Origin: Promethearchaeota archaeon
GTDB lineage: Archaea > Asgardarchaeota > Lokiarchaeia > Sigyniarchaeales > SOKP01
Length of the DNA stretch: 64,000 nucleotides
Reading direction: 5' to 3'
Assembly: GCA_016840085.1 (NCBI GenBank)
Contig: JAEOTA010000006.1
Coordinates: 19,639 to 83,638 of the forward strand
In this document: positions 1 through 8,498 of the stretch, piece by piece
Numbering within the stretch: the stretch's first letter is position 1
How the letters are laid out: each line of letters starts with the position of its first letter
The notes under the pieces: model-generated
Told to the model about the DNA's origin: nothing
The model's input: only the letters and a program-made list of their open reading frames with translations
The model's database searches: none
Program-made: the position numbers and the translations under genes

Positions 1-344
1 TTATTATTTGGAAAGTGAGATTTTTCAAAACTCTGATTTTTGTCTGATAAAATCTCGGAGTAATTGTTATTTGTAAGACCTTTCGAAATTATATCTCATC
101 TCGAAGAAATTTGAGTTTGATAAATATTGCACTGATCTTATATTTAAAAATAGAGCCTCTCCAAATTTAGTGGAGATTTTAGACATTTTTATGCAAAAAT
201 AGAGAGAATTTCAAAAAAAAAGTGAATCTTAGAATTATAATGTTTTGACGAAAATAATTATTTATTAATAGTGTGAAGAAATTATAATATATCTTTAAGT
301 TCACTTATCTTATAAAAATAAATACAAAATTATGGAGAAATATT
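1..344. other. Gene-free stretch before the first gene
   Basis: Very AT-rich and without a convincing open reading frame on either strand. It presumably holds the 5' regulatory region of the transporter gene that starts at 345 and the flank of a gene outside the window. A short hairpin (5-bp stem, positions 159-175) is too weak to name. Confidence 0.5.
281..337 (+). promoter_or_regulatory. Candidate archaeal promoter and ribosome binding site of the sugar symporter
   Basis: A TATA-like tract (ATTATAATATAT, 281-292) would place transcription start near 313-320, and a GGAG Shine-Dalgarno sequence (334-337) sits seven bases before the ATG at 345. The GGAG spacing supports that start. The TATA assignment is tentative because the whole region is AT-rich. 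Confidence 0.35.
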
Positions 345-1745
345 ATGGCTGAAGAAAGGAAAAGTTCCGAGTCTGAATACTCTTTAAAGAAGGCAGTATT
401 ATACAGTTTTGGTGGTTTTACAGATGTTGTTTTTCTACAATTTTTCACTTTTTTAATATTTACATTTTACTATTCTGTAATTCAATTAAATGTTGTCTTA
501 ATAACTATTGCTTTTGTAATTTGGTCTATATGGAATGCGATTAATGATCCACTTTTAGGGGCACTATCTGATCGAACTAGCACAAAATGGGGTCGTAGAA
601 AACCATTTATTTTTGCCGCTATTTTTCCCCTACTCATTGTTAATGTTTTACTCTGGACTCCCCCTAGAGGGGATGTAACAGCTACTTTCATCTATTTCTT
701 AGTCATCATTATCCTATGGGAATTATTTTACACAATGTTCTCATTGAACCAAACATCATTATTTCCTGAAATGTTTCGAGACTTGGATCAACGAGCAAAA
801 GCAAATACTTCAGTTCAATTCTTTCAAGTTATTTCTCTTTTAGTTGCTTTTATTTTACCGGGAATATTCATCCCTCAATATAATGATCCACAGTATTTTT
901 CTGAATTCCGTATAGCAGCGATTGTAATTTCAATCATTTGTGGTACTACTGGACTTCTTTTTATTAAATTTGGCATAAGAGAAAGAGTGGAATTTTCTAA
1001 GGATCCTGAAAGTGCACCCTCGTTCTTAACTGCATTAAAGTATACATTCAGAAATAAATCATTCAGGCTGTATATTATTGGAAATTTTGCTCTTTGGTAT
1101 GCATTTGGCATGTTACCAACTGTATGGCCTCTCTATGGTGATTTTGTGTTGGGTGTCCCCGATGCTTTTGTTCAATCATTAATGCTCGGAGGGGCTTTTA
1201 TTGCTGCTATGATTTTTATGTTCCCATGGCGGATTATAGTTAATAAACTTGGAGCTAAGAGCGCTTACATTTTAGCATTAATTGTTTTTATCGCAACATT
1301 GTCGCCATTTATGTTTATATCTAATTTTCTGGGTGGGTTAATCACGATGATAATTTGGGGCTTTGGACTGGCTGGTGTACTGTTTGTTAGAGACATTACA
1401 ATCGCGGCTATAATTGATGAGGATGAATTAAATACTGGAATCCGAAGAGAAGCGGGGTACTATGGTATAAATGGGTTTATAATTAAATTAACTAATGTAG
1501 TAATTTATATTACAATAGCACTTGTATTTATTGGAGTAGAATGGGCTATCTTTGACCCTACTACAATAACTGATGCGAATATTTTTGGTTTACGTAGCTT
1601 AATGTTTATTTTTCCTACAATCTTTCTAGTACTTGGAATTATAGCAATGCTATTTTTTCCGATCGATAAGGAAAAATATGATAAATTAACAGAGGACGCT
1701 AGAAAACTTCATTCAGAAAAAAAAGAAAAGGTTGCTCGTAACTAA
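345..1745 (+). CDS. MFS sugar:cation symporter, GPH (MelB-like) family
   Basis: This is a 466-residue polytopic membrane protein with about twelve hydrophobic segments, the normal size for the glycoside-pentoside-hexuronide:cation symporter branch of the major facilitator superfamily. The family hallmark lies in the loop after the second helix: an Asn-Asp-Pro followed by GALSDRTSTKWGRRKPFI around residues 65-88, matching the MelB/XylP-type pattern. Such proteins take up sugars or glycosides with Na+ or H+; the substrate cannot be read from sequence. The ATG is preceded by GGAG at proper spacing. The gene stands alone on the plus strand and converges with the acyl-CoA synthetase gene. The C-terminus is a short Lys/Glu-rich cytosolic tail. 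Confidence 0.85.
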   Translation: MAEERKSSESEYSLKKAVLYSFGGFTDVVFLQFFTFLIFTFYYSVIQLNVVLITIAFVIWSIWNAINDPLLGALSDRTSTKWGRRKPFIFAAIFPLLIVNVLLWTPPRGDVTATFIYFLVIIILWELFYTMFSLNQTSLFPEMFRDLDQRAKANTSVQFFQVISLLVAFILPGIFIPQYNDPQYFSEFRIAAIVISIICGTTGLLFIKFGIRERVEFSKDPESAPSFLTALKYTFRNKSFRLYIIGNFALWYAFGMLPTVWPLYGDFVLGVPDAFVQSLMLGGAFIAAMIFMFPWRIIVNKLGAKSAYILALIVFIATLSPFMFISNFLGGLITMIIWGFGLAGVLFVRDITIAAIIDEDELNTGIRREAGYYGINGFIIKLTNVVIYITIALVFIGVEWAIFDPTTITDANIFGLRSLMFIFPTIFLVLGIIAMLFFPIDKEKYDKLTEDARKLHSEKKEKVARN

Positions 1746-1764
1746 TACAATGTCTTTTTCAAGG

Positions 1765-1803
1765 CATTTAAAATTTGATTTTTTTATTTATATTTTTTTA
1801 TAA
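1765..1803 (+). terminator. T-rich tract between convergent genes
   Basis: After the stop codon of the symporter there are two long T runs and, toward the right end, an A run, so both strands present the U-rich transcript end typical of archaeal intrinsic termination. It lies in the gap of about 70 bases between two convergent genes. No stable hairpin is needed or seen. Confidence 0.35.
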
Positions 1804-1814
1804 AAAAAGTTAAA

Positions 1815-3206
1815 TCAATTATATCTTCGAAGTTTCAGATAATTTCCATAGCTCCACAAACGATAAATGCTTTTAGCTGCTGCTTCAACTGAATTATATA
1901 CCATTATCCCTTTTTTTATCATTTTAGGACGAAATTCTTGTATGGCTTCTGCTGTTTCCTTTCGTGGTGCAAATGACATATGTACACTAATTAAGTTTTT
2001 TTCTGAGTTTGGTGGTAAAGTATTAGCATAACTATTAACAACTTCATCCATATCTAATCCTTGTGAAATATACCATTCAGGACTATTAGTAATCATTATT
2101 GAAGAAATATGAGGTTCATTATTTAGAACCTTTATAGTTTTAATCATATTTTCATGACCACCATGGGCCCCAAATTCTAAAGGGTTTGTTAAATTTGAAT
2201 TTACTTCAGGAATGAATTCATTTATCATTTTTTGTGCTTTTTCTGTGATTCTTGGAACTTTTAAGCCATTTAACTCACATTCATCTGTCATCTCAACTGC
2301 TGGTCCTCCTCCACCTGTAATGATTGCTGTACCGAGATTGCTAGGAATTTTATATATTAGACAGGTTTGGATCATTTCAATTAACTCTTTAAAGTTTCTT
2401 ACAAGGATTGCACCTGTTTGATGCATCATAGCTCTCCATAATTTAATGTTACCCGCTAAACCACCAGTATGACTCATCACTGCGCTATGTCCAGCTTCTA
2501 ATTTACCACCTTTCCATATTATAACCGGTTTCTCTTTAGTTGTTTTTTTCAATAGTTGAACAAAATCATTTCCACTTCTCTTTATATTCTCAATATACAT
2601 AGAAATTACTTTAGTATCTGGATCGGTTCTAAAATAATTCAAGAAATCTACTATATCAAGATCTATTTGATTGCCAAGAGAAATTACTTTTGAAAAAAAA
2701 TAACTATTCAATGGTCCAATATGGGAATGTCTCCCTGCTATTCCCCCCGATTGACTTATAAAGGTTACTGGACCATCCTTTAATGGAAGGCGATGTGTAA
2801 AGCCCAATCGCCCTTTTGGATTATAAATACCCATACAATTAGGACCAAGAATCCGGATGTGACTTTTTTTTGCTTTCTCTAAAAGTTGTTTTTCTAGTTT
2901 ATACCCTTTTTCACCAAGTTCTGAAAATCCACTAGCAAAAATATGAGCAAATAACACACCTTTTTTTCCTAATTCCTCAACAATTTGAGGTGTGATTTTA
3001 GCTGGAACAGCCACTATTCCCAGGTCAATAGGCGGATCATCTGGTAAAGAAGAAATCGAAGCACGTACTTTGAATCCCTGAATTTCTTCTCCAGCATACT
3101 TTGGATTAACAGGATAAACTGCTCCTGCGTATTCATATTCCTTAAATGTTTCCAAGTAGTGGGATCCTCCCCAATCTCTATCCTTACTTACCCCAACTAC
3201 TACCAC
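1815..3206 (-). CDS. Acyl-CoA synthetase (NDP-forming) alpha-type subunit, CoA-binding
   Basis: This is the alpha half of the ADP-forming acetyl/acyl-CoA synthetase family, which makes ATP or GTP from acyl-CoA and releases the acid. The order is Rossmann CoA-binding domain (GVSKDRDWGG region), the ILGPNCMGIYNP motif, the SQSGG motif of the first ligase/flavodoxin-like domain, and SHTGGLAG, which carries the conserved His. No ATP-grasp beta half follows, so a separate beta subunit or a regulatory role is possible. The listed 5' end is a GTG at 3206, which cuts into the first Rossmann strand. The frame stays open upstream, with family-like sequence (FNRLFNPRAVVVVG), to an in-frame TGA at 3330-3332. 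The only start-like codon with a ribosome binding site is ATA at 3321-3323 (GGTGA six bases before), so the true protein is probably about 500 residues. Confidence 0.8.
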   Translation of the reverse strand: MVVVGVSKDRDWGGSHYLETFKEYEYAGAVYPVNPKYAGEEIQGFKVRASISSLPDDPPIDLGIVAVPAKITPQIVEELGKKGVLFAHIFASGFSELGEKGYKLEKQLLEKAKKSHIRILGPNCMGIYNPKGRLGFTHRLPLKDGPVTFISQSGGIAGRHSHIGPLNSYFFSKVISLGNQIDLDIVDFLNYFRTDPDTKVISMYIENIKRSGNDFVQLLKKTTKEKPVIIWKGGKLEAGHSAVMSHTGGLAGNIKLWRAMMHQTGAILVRNFKELIEMIQTCLIYKIPSNLGTAIITGGGGPAVEMTDECELNGLKVPRITEKAQKMINEFIPEVNSNLTNPLEFGAHGGHENMIKTIKVLNNEPHISSIMITNSPEWYISQGLDMDEVVNSYANTLPPNSEKNLISVHMSFAPRKETAEAIQEFRPKMIKKGIMVYNSVEAAAKSIYRLWSYGNYLKLRRYN

Positions 3207-3429
3207 TGCTCGTGGGTTAAATAATCGATTAAAAGGGATATTTTCTCTTTCAAAGGGGGTATTTTTTTCTTTAATTTCTCTTTCCGATATAAAGTCAGGT
3301 TTGTGGCTCTCACATTTTGTTATATTAAATCACCAATAATTAAAAACCCTAATTTCTAGATGATTAAATTAAGCGTACGTAAAAAATTTTTTTAATTAAA
3401 AAAGTAAAAAATAATAAAAAATTATTAAA

Positions 3430-4005
3430 TTAAAGCTTAGATCCACAATTTGGGCAAAAACTGGCTTTTACTTCTAATTTATGACCACAATAAACGCAAA
3501 AATTCTTATCTTCTGTGGGTAATGGAGCATCAAGTTTTTTAGTAGGTGGAACATACTCAGTTGCGGGTTGATATATTACTCCTTTACCTAATATGATTTG
3601 TCCAGTTTCAGAATTAAAACTATATTGTACTATTCCTTTGTTACGCAAATCTACCAATACACGTAAAATATCTTTAGGTCTCATACCAATTTCCAAAGCA
3701 ATATGTTCTAGTTTATGTGTTCCTTCGAAATTTCTTTGAGCTACAGCATTCTTTACAACTTGTTTGTATTTAATGTTCCTATAAAGTTGTTGAAACCCTC
3801 CAATAAAAATGAAAAAAGCTGGAATAAACATCCAGTAGCCCCACGCACTAAGTCCAATAAAATCTATGTCAAGTGCTCGTAATACTAAAGATAAAATCGC
3901 AACAAAAAGGAACACACATCCACACGCAAAAGTTCCTATAGATGCTTCATAAGATTCTTTATAATAATATCTATGCTTATATTTTTCACTACTCAATTTA
4001 ATCAA
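3430..4005 (-). CDS. Two-helix membrane protein with winged-helix-like segment and C-terminal zinc ribbon
   Basis: No named family is recognised for this 191-residue protein, but its plan is clear. Two transmembrane segments (about residues 24-46 and 53-72) are followed by a helical stretch that resembles a winged-helix domain (about 90-130, including EHIALEIGMRPKDILRVLVD), a short Pro/Thr linker, and a C-terminal treble-clef or zinc-ribbon pair CVYCGHKL...CPNCGSKL. The pattern of membrane anchor plus terminal zinc ribbon is common in archaeal proteins of unknown role. The winged-helix reading implies a membrane-tethered nucleic-acid or protein-binding module and is inference. It is a monocistron between the acyl-CoA synthetase gene and the secreted-protein gene. 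Confidence 0.65.
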   Translation of the reverse strand: MIKLSSEKYKHRYYYKESYEASIGTFACGCVFLFVAILSLVLRALDIDFIGLSAWGYWMFIPAFFIFIGGFQQLYRNIKYKQVVKNAVAQRNFEGTHKLEHIALEIGMRPKDILRVLVDLRNKGIVQYSFNSETGQIILGKGVIYQPATEYVPPTKKLDAPLPTEDKNFCVYCGHKLEVKASFCPNCGSKL

Positions 4006-4093
4006 TTCCTGTTAAAATTGTAATAAGTTATAGTATACAATTATAATTAAGTGTTTAAATTTTTTGAATAGACCAATTTTTATTAAAAAGAAA

Positions 4094-5704
4094 TTAGAAT
4101 ATATTAAATGCCTTTCCCATCCAATATACAACAAGATAAGAGGTAGGCACTGCCTGTCTTAAGCCATTTCCAGTTGGATTACCACCATCACCATAAAATT
4201 TGGAATGCTCCCACAGGAAACTATGGACTCCCATTTCTGAGACCGTTAACGGTTTGAGATATAAAGAATCTTCAAAATTGATCACATCTCCAATCCAAGA
4301 AAATAAACTGCCATAAACGTTATTTTCAAAGAAATTTTTCCATTTTTCTTTATTTGACTCTGTGTCCATTTTTCTGATTTCTGGATTTAGGCTTGTTGCA
4401 CGCGTGGAATTCGGTCTTACCGTTAAATTGTAATCTCTAATCCCATTGTCCCATCCTGAGGTATTAAAGCGCCAAAGTTGGTCAAGAACATCCCATCTTA
4501 TCATTTCATCATTATAATTTAGATTTTCAAATTCAGAAGGATTTGTTATTAATGTCATAAAAACTAAATGCCCAATATTGAAAAAGGCATTGCGATGATA
4601 CTTGACATATCTATAAAACTTTTGTTCAAAATTTTCAATATAGTGATATTGCAATTTTAGATTGTCTTCAAGCAGAATTAACGCAATTTCTACATCCATT
4701 CCAAAGGCAAGTGCATAAGTATCATACGCTGTATTCTGTTTTCCTCCCATAGCCGCTTCATTCATAGACAACATTTTAGACGCTGCATAATGATATAAAG
4801 AATCATACTTTTCAGGTAAAGCTGTAGCTCCTATTCTTAGGAGAGTTAATTGCCATGCACTACCTTCAAAGAAAGGATTAAGATCTGAACCAACTGGTTC
4901 ACCTTCTCCCCCCAAAACAAGCCAGTTAGTCTTTTTAAAGCCCTCAATCATTTGTTCTGTCAATAATGTTATTCTATTTACACACCATTTACTATCGTCA
5001 TTTTCATTAGGATCAATAAATTTTAAGACACATGCAAACCCGAGGAAATATCCTGCAAGTTCATCTCTACTTGTATGAAGCCGTACTCGCCATTTTTGAT
5101 AAGGCCCTGTTCCATTGAAATGTCTTGGATGTTCTTCAAAAATCCAAGGATGATATTTACGATTTTCAGGAGCACATACAAATCTTGCTGGCATTCCAGT
5201 ATATTGAGGACCAATTCCTCCATTAGGTGCGGCTAACATATTGCTAAAAGCACTTACACATTTTTTGACCATGCGTGTGGCGTTATTCAATTCAAGTATA
5301 TCCCCACTGTCTAACGCTGCTTTATATCTAAAACATTGAGATGCTAGGGTGTAACCTATTTTTAAAGCACCGTTATCTGTGCCATGCCATGTTTCAACTT
5401 CCAAATAACTACAGTTAGTAAAAGTTATATCAACACTAATATTTGTGGGCATATGAAATCTCTCCATTTGCAAATCATATGTATGAGCTAATTTATCTAA
5501 ATAACTTGAATTCCCTAAGATGTCATTTAAGTTATAAAAATATTTTGTGTTTGGAGGATCCAATTTTAAAGTAAAAGAAGCAACATTATCTAACACATAT
5601 AGACAGAGACCTGCATAACTACCAAAACCAATTAATGGGATTAAAAATAGAAATGTAATAGCAGCATTTTTTTTTTTAAGATTTTTCCTCTTTCTTATCC
5701 TCAT
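4094..5704 (-). CDS. Membrane-anchored extracellular protein of unknown function
   Basis: The 536-residue protein begins with a Lys/Arg-rich cytosolic start followed by one hydrophobic segment (about residues 15-37), an uncleaved signal anchor or signal peptide; the rest is soluble and rich in aromatic residues. The remaining sequence looks alpha-helical with repeated W, Y and H clusters (for example WHGTDNGALKIGY and a late LWEHSKFYGDGGNPTGNG), which recalls alpha/alpha-toroid glycan-active enzymes, but no catalytic signature can be fixed. Its start lies only eight bases downstream of the stop of the sugar nucleotidyltransferase, so it is probably the third gene of a kinase-nucleotidyltransferase operon, consistent with a surface-glycan role. 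The function remains unassigned. Confidence 0.7.
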   Translation of the reverse strand: MRIRKRKNLKKKNAAITFLFLIPLIGFGSYAGLCLYVLDNVASFTLKLDPPNTKYFYNLNDILGNSSYLDKLAHTYDLQMERFHMPTNISVDITFTNCSYLEVETWHGTDNGALKIGYTLASQCFRYKAALDSGDILELNNATRMVKKCVSAFSNMLAAPNGGIGPQYTGMPARFVCAPENRKYHPWIFEEHPRHFNGTGPYQKWRVRLHTSRDELAGYFLGFACVLKFIDPNENDDSKWCVNRITLLTEQMIEGFKKTNWLVLGGEGEPVGSDLNPFFEGSAWQLTLLRIGATALPEKYDSLYHYAASKMLSMNEAAMGGKQNTAYDTYALAFGMDVEIALILLEDNLKLQYHYIENFEQKFYRYVKYHRNAFFNIGHLVFMTLITNPSEFENLNYNDEMIRWDVLDQLWRFNTSGWDNGIRDYNLTVRPNSTRATSLNPEIRKMDTESNKEKWKNFFENNVYGSLFSWIGDVINFEDSLYLKPLTVSEMGVHSFLWEHSKFYGDGGNPTGNGLRQAVPTSYLVVYWMGKAFNIF

Positions 5705-5712
5705 AATATTAA

Positions 5713-6462
5713 CTATGAGCTGGAACTATTTAATTCTTTTAACCAAGATGAATCTTTTTTTAATAGTTTATAAATTTCTATATTACCAAAATCTCCTCTA
5801 AATTGATCTTTTTCCATTTTAATTACCCTGACTTTCCAATTTCTCTCTTTAATTCCAATTCTGATAGCATCTGGTATTTCAATCTCTCCTCTTTTAGAAG
5901 GTTTTAAAATTTTTAAAACATTAAAAATTTCTTTAGAAAAAATAAAAATTCCACAATTATTATAATTGTATCCTGAGTCTTTGGGAGGTTTTTCTATAAT
6001 ATCTTTACAGTATAAATCATCAGAAATTACAGCAGCTCCCAAATAAGGATCGTAAGAAAAATTCACTACCATGACGAAATTTTGGTTCTCATTTAGAAAT
6101 GTTTTGTAAATATCTTTATACACCTTATAAGGCACTAATACATCTCCCCAAGTTAAAAAGAAATGACTTTCATCAATGAATTGTTCACATAATAATAAAG
6201 CTCCGCCTGTGCCACTTAATTCTTTTTGTTCGACATACTTTATATTTATTCCCCATTTCTTACCATCTCGAAAATAAGCTAAAATTTGTTCTTTTTGATA
6301 TCCTACTACTAATATTAATTCTTTGAAGCCACTAGAAATTAACCCATTTACAATATATTCTAATAAAGGTTTTCCATGGATAGGAAGCATCGTTTTTTGG
6401 TAAACATCAGTATAAGGTTTCAATCGTTTACCATATCCTGCACACAAAATTATAGCCTTCAA
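5713..6462 (-). CDS. Sugar-1-phosphate nucleotidyltransferase
   Basis: This is a 249-residue protein of the RfbA/GlmU-N type: NTP plus sugar-1-phosphate gives NDP-sugar plus pyrophosphate. The N-terminus carries the nucleotide-binding signature LCAGYGKRLKPYT with the downstream Lys in QKTMLPIHGKP, followed by the metal-binding Asp in WGDVL (about residue 107) and a C-terminal EKP motif (ICKDIIEKPPKD-like region). The length fits a single catalytic domain without the left-handed beta-helix. Its ATG overlaps the stop of the upstream galactokinase-like gene by four bases, so the two are translationally coupled; together they would turn a free sugar into an activated nucleotide sugar. The identity of base and sugar is not visible. 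Confidence 0.82.
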   Translation of the reverse strand: MKAIILCAGYGKRLKPYTDVYQKTMLPIHGKPLLEYIVNGLISSGFKELILVVGYQKEQILAYFRDGKKWGINIKYVEQKELSGTGGALLLCEQFIDESHFFLTWGDVLVPYKVYKDIYKTFLNENQNFVMVVNFSYDPYLGAAVISDDLYCKDIIEKPPKDSGYNYNNCGIFIFSKEIFNVLKILKPSKRGEIEIPDAIRIGIKERNWKVRVIKMEKDQFRGDFGNIEIYKLLKKDSSWLKELNSSSS

Positions 6463-7562
6463 TAATATTCAGCTCCATTACTAGTTTTTAGTATAAATGC
6501 CTTACCACCAGCATCTTCAATAGCATTTTTAATTTTTTCTTCCCCTCCAGGTGATAAAGCAAATATGGTCCCACCAAATCCAGATCCATTTATTTTTCCA
6601 CCTAAAGCACCAGATCTTTTGCATTTAAGCAACATATCATCAATTTTTCGAGTAGAAACTTGAATATTTTCTTTTAACTGTTTTTGATGCAAATCTAATA
6701 AATTACCTAGTGATTCATAGAATTTTAGAGTTTTTTTAGAATATTCTTCTTTTAAGAATATATATCTATTTTGTTCAATTAATTTTTTAGCTTTAATTGT
6801 ATAATTTCGATTATGAATATTTCCTAAAATTTTCTTTTGATATTCTTTTTTTAGATTAGGTAAAAAAGGTTCTATTTCTTCTAAATTTGTTGTATATTGA
6901 TTAAAATTTGGCATTATTTTTTTTATTTCTTTAAATGCGTTAAGAGTCACATTTTTAACCCTAATTAAATCATCAACTGTTTTTTTCTTTTCCATGGAAT
7001 TTCCCAAAACAAAACCGTTAAGTTTGACTTTATAATGGATTAAATTTGGTTTAGGTAATTTAGGTTCAAGGTAGATTAAATTACCAAAAGTAGAAGCGAA
7101 ATGATCCATCATCCCGCCACCCTCTTTAAACTCTTTAACTTCTGTATTATATCCATCGAGTGCTAATTGAAATGATTTTACTTTTTTATTACTGATAATA
7201 TTTAAAAAAAATAACCATACCATAACTAAAGCTGAAGAGCTAGCAACTCCCGCGTTAATGGGTATATCTCCAGTTATATTAATCTTATAACCTTTATCAA
7301 ACCGTACACCTTTTCTTAAAAATTGATTATAACCACTTCTGAGATAATCTCTTTTCGATTCATATTCTAATTTTTTCTTATTTAATTTAATTTCTGATTG
7401 TTGGCTAATATCTGACATATTGATTAGGAATTTAGATTCCAATATTCGTTCTGCTTCTAAATATATGTATTTTGAAATAGCCATTGCAATAACAGGAAAA
7501 TTTAAATAATCCTGATGTTCTCCAAATAAGCAAATCCTGCCAGGAGCTCTTAACCGAATCAT
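6459..7562 (-). CDS. GHMP sugar kinase, galactokinase-like (anomeric kinase)
   Basis: The 367-residue protein has the three GHMP kinase motifs. The N-terminal APGRICLFGEHQDY matches the galactokinase signature (GEHTDY in the family), the ATP loop is PINAGVASSSALV (about residues 106-118), and the C-terminal glycine motif is GGKINGSGFGG. A GGGMMDHFASTFG segment contains the catalytic Asp region, as in galactokinase and related C1-kinases. It is therefore predicted to phosphorylate a sugar at the anomeric position in the cytosol, feeding the nucleotidyltransferase whose start overlaps its stop by four bases. Galactose, fucose, a uronic acid or a heptose are all possible substrates. It is transcribed leftward from the short divergent region that also carries repeated TATA-like sites. 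Confidence 0.82.
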   Translation of the reverse strand: MIRLRAPGRICLFGEHQDYLNFPVIAMAISKYIYLEAERILESKFLINMSDISQQSEIKLNKKKLEYESKRDYLRSGYNQFLRKGVRFDKGYKINITGDIPINAGVASSSALVMVWLFFLNIISNKKVKSFQLALDGYNTEVKEFKEGGGMMDHFASTFGNLIYLEPKLPKPNLIHYKVKLNGFVLGNSMEKKKTVDDLIRVKNVTLNAFKEIKKIMPNFNQYTTNLEEIEPFLPNLKKEYQKKILGNIHNRNYTIKAKKLIEQNRYIFLKEEYSKKTLKFYESLGNLLDLHQKQLKENIQVSTRKIDDMLLKCKRSGALGGKINGSGFGGTIFALSPGGEEKIKNAIEDAGGKAFILKTSNGAEYY

Positions 7563-7599
7563 ATTATTGTGATTATTAATATTATTAGCGTATTACAGA

Positions 7600-7627
7600 T
7601 GTATTATAATCACTTGTGTATTATAAT
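7600..7627. promoter_or_regulatory. Repeated TATA-like site in a divergent promoter region
   Basis: The 11-base word TGTATTATAAT occurs exactly twice, at 7600-7610 and 7617-7627, with a period of 17 bases. Its core ATTATAAT is palindromic and can serve either strand. The sites lie between the leftward sugar-kinase operon (start 7562) and the rightward longin-like gene (start 7691). They may be the two promoters or an operator pair; AT-richness makes chance recurrence possible. Confidence 0.4.
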
Positions 7628-7690
7628 TATTGATTTTGTGAATACAACTACAAGATTTTTAACAATATTTGACAGTTACTCCTGAGCTTA

Positions 7691-8440
7691 ATGATTTGCG
7701 ACGTTGTCATTATTAAAGATGGATTACCATTACTATCTAAGAATATCTCCAATTCATTTAATACAAAAAATTTGTTTTCTGAGGTAGATAACCTTATAAT
7801 GGTAAGTGGGTTCTTTTCAGCCCTGAATTCATTTTCAGATTCATTTGAGGATTTAGGAACCATTAGCGAATTGAAGCTTTCAAATAATAATCTTAAATTA
7901 TCGTTTTTAAAAGATTCAAATATACCAGATTTAATTTATCTTGCGACCTATGATAAGAATTCTGAACTTGCAAATGTACAAAGATTTTTAAAAAAACTAG
8001 CTAACAATTTTTTAAAAGAATTTAGTATTAATCAAATTTCAAATTGGAACGGCAGATTAGATAGTTTTAAATCATTTGAAAATGTAATTAAGCATTATAT
8101 TGAAGTAGAAGACAGTAAAAAGAAAGCTCAATTCAAAAATCAGGTATATGATTGGATTAAAGGTTTCGAAAATCCAATTGATCAAATTGAAACACCTAAA
8201 ACAGAATCAGAAATAGTAGATTCTGTTCCAGACTTTTATATTTATATTCCAACTATTATGACCTCTGAAAAAGTAAATTCTAAATATTATTTAACAGGAG
8301 ATACATCGTGTAAAGTGTATGAATTTATTGATGGAAAGAAAAACATTAACCAAATCGCGGAAGAATTAAATTTAAGTCAAAAAAAAGTTTATAATCTATG
8401 TAAAAGCCTATGTAAAATACAACTTATTTCATTCAAATAA
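7691..8440 (+). CDS. Longin/roadblock-like domain protein with C-terminal winged helix
   Basis: The N-terminal part (about residues 1-115) has the layout of longin/roadblock-like domains seen in many Asgard proteins: a first strand VVIIKDGLPLLSKN, a helix VDNLIMVSGFFSALNSFSDSF, then ELKLSNNNLKLSFLKDSN. A linker rich in Asn and Lys follows, then a C-terminal helix-turn-helix (about 200-249, with INQIAEELNLSQKKVYNLCKSL). Longin and roadblock folds in eukaryotes and Asgard archaea bind small GTPases or act in GTPase-regulating complexes. The family assignment rests on pattern recognition, not on a search. The winged helix could bind DNA or serve as a protein-interaction module. A cheD-like relic lies immediately downstream on the same strand. 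Confidence 0.68.
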   Translation: MICDVVIIKDGLPLLSKNISNSFNTKNLFSEVDNLIMVSGFFSALNSFSDSFEDLGTISELKLSNNNLKLSFLKDSNIPDLIYLATYDKNSELANVQRFLKKLANNFLKEFSINQISNWNGRLDSFKSFENVIKHYIEVEDSKKKAQFKNQVYDWIKGFENPIDQIETPKTESEIVDSVPDFYIYIPTIMTSEKVNSKYYLTGDTSCKVYEFIDGKKNINQIAEELNLSQKKVYNLCKSLCKIQLISFK

Positions 8441-8498
8441 AAATTTAATACACAAATTTTTTACCGCAAAATTTGGCTCCGTTAGTTTGTTGCATTAG

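Noticed and set aside
159..175. CTCCA/TGGAG hairpin in the 5' flank
   Set aside because: A 5-bp stem with a 7-base loop is expected by chance and has no T tract after it, so it is not called as terminator or regulatory RNA.
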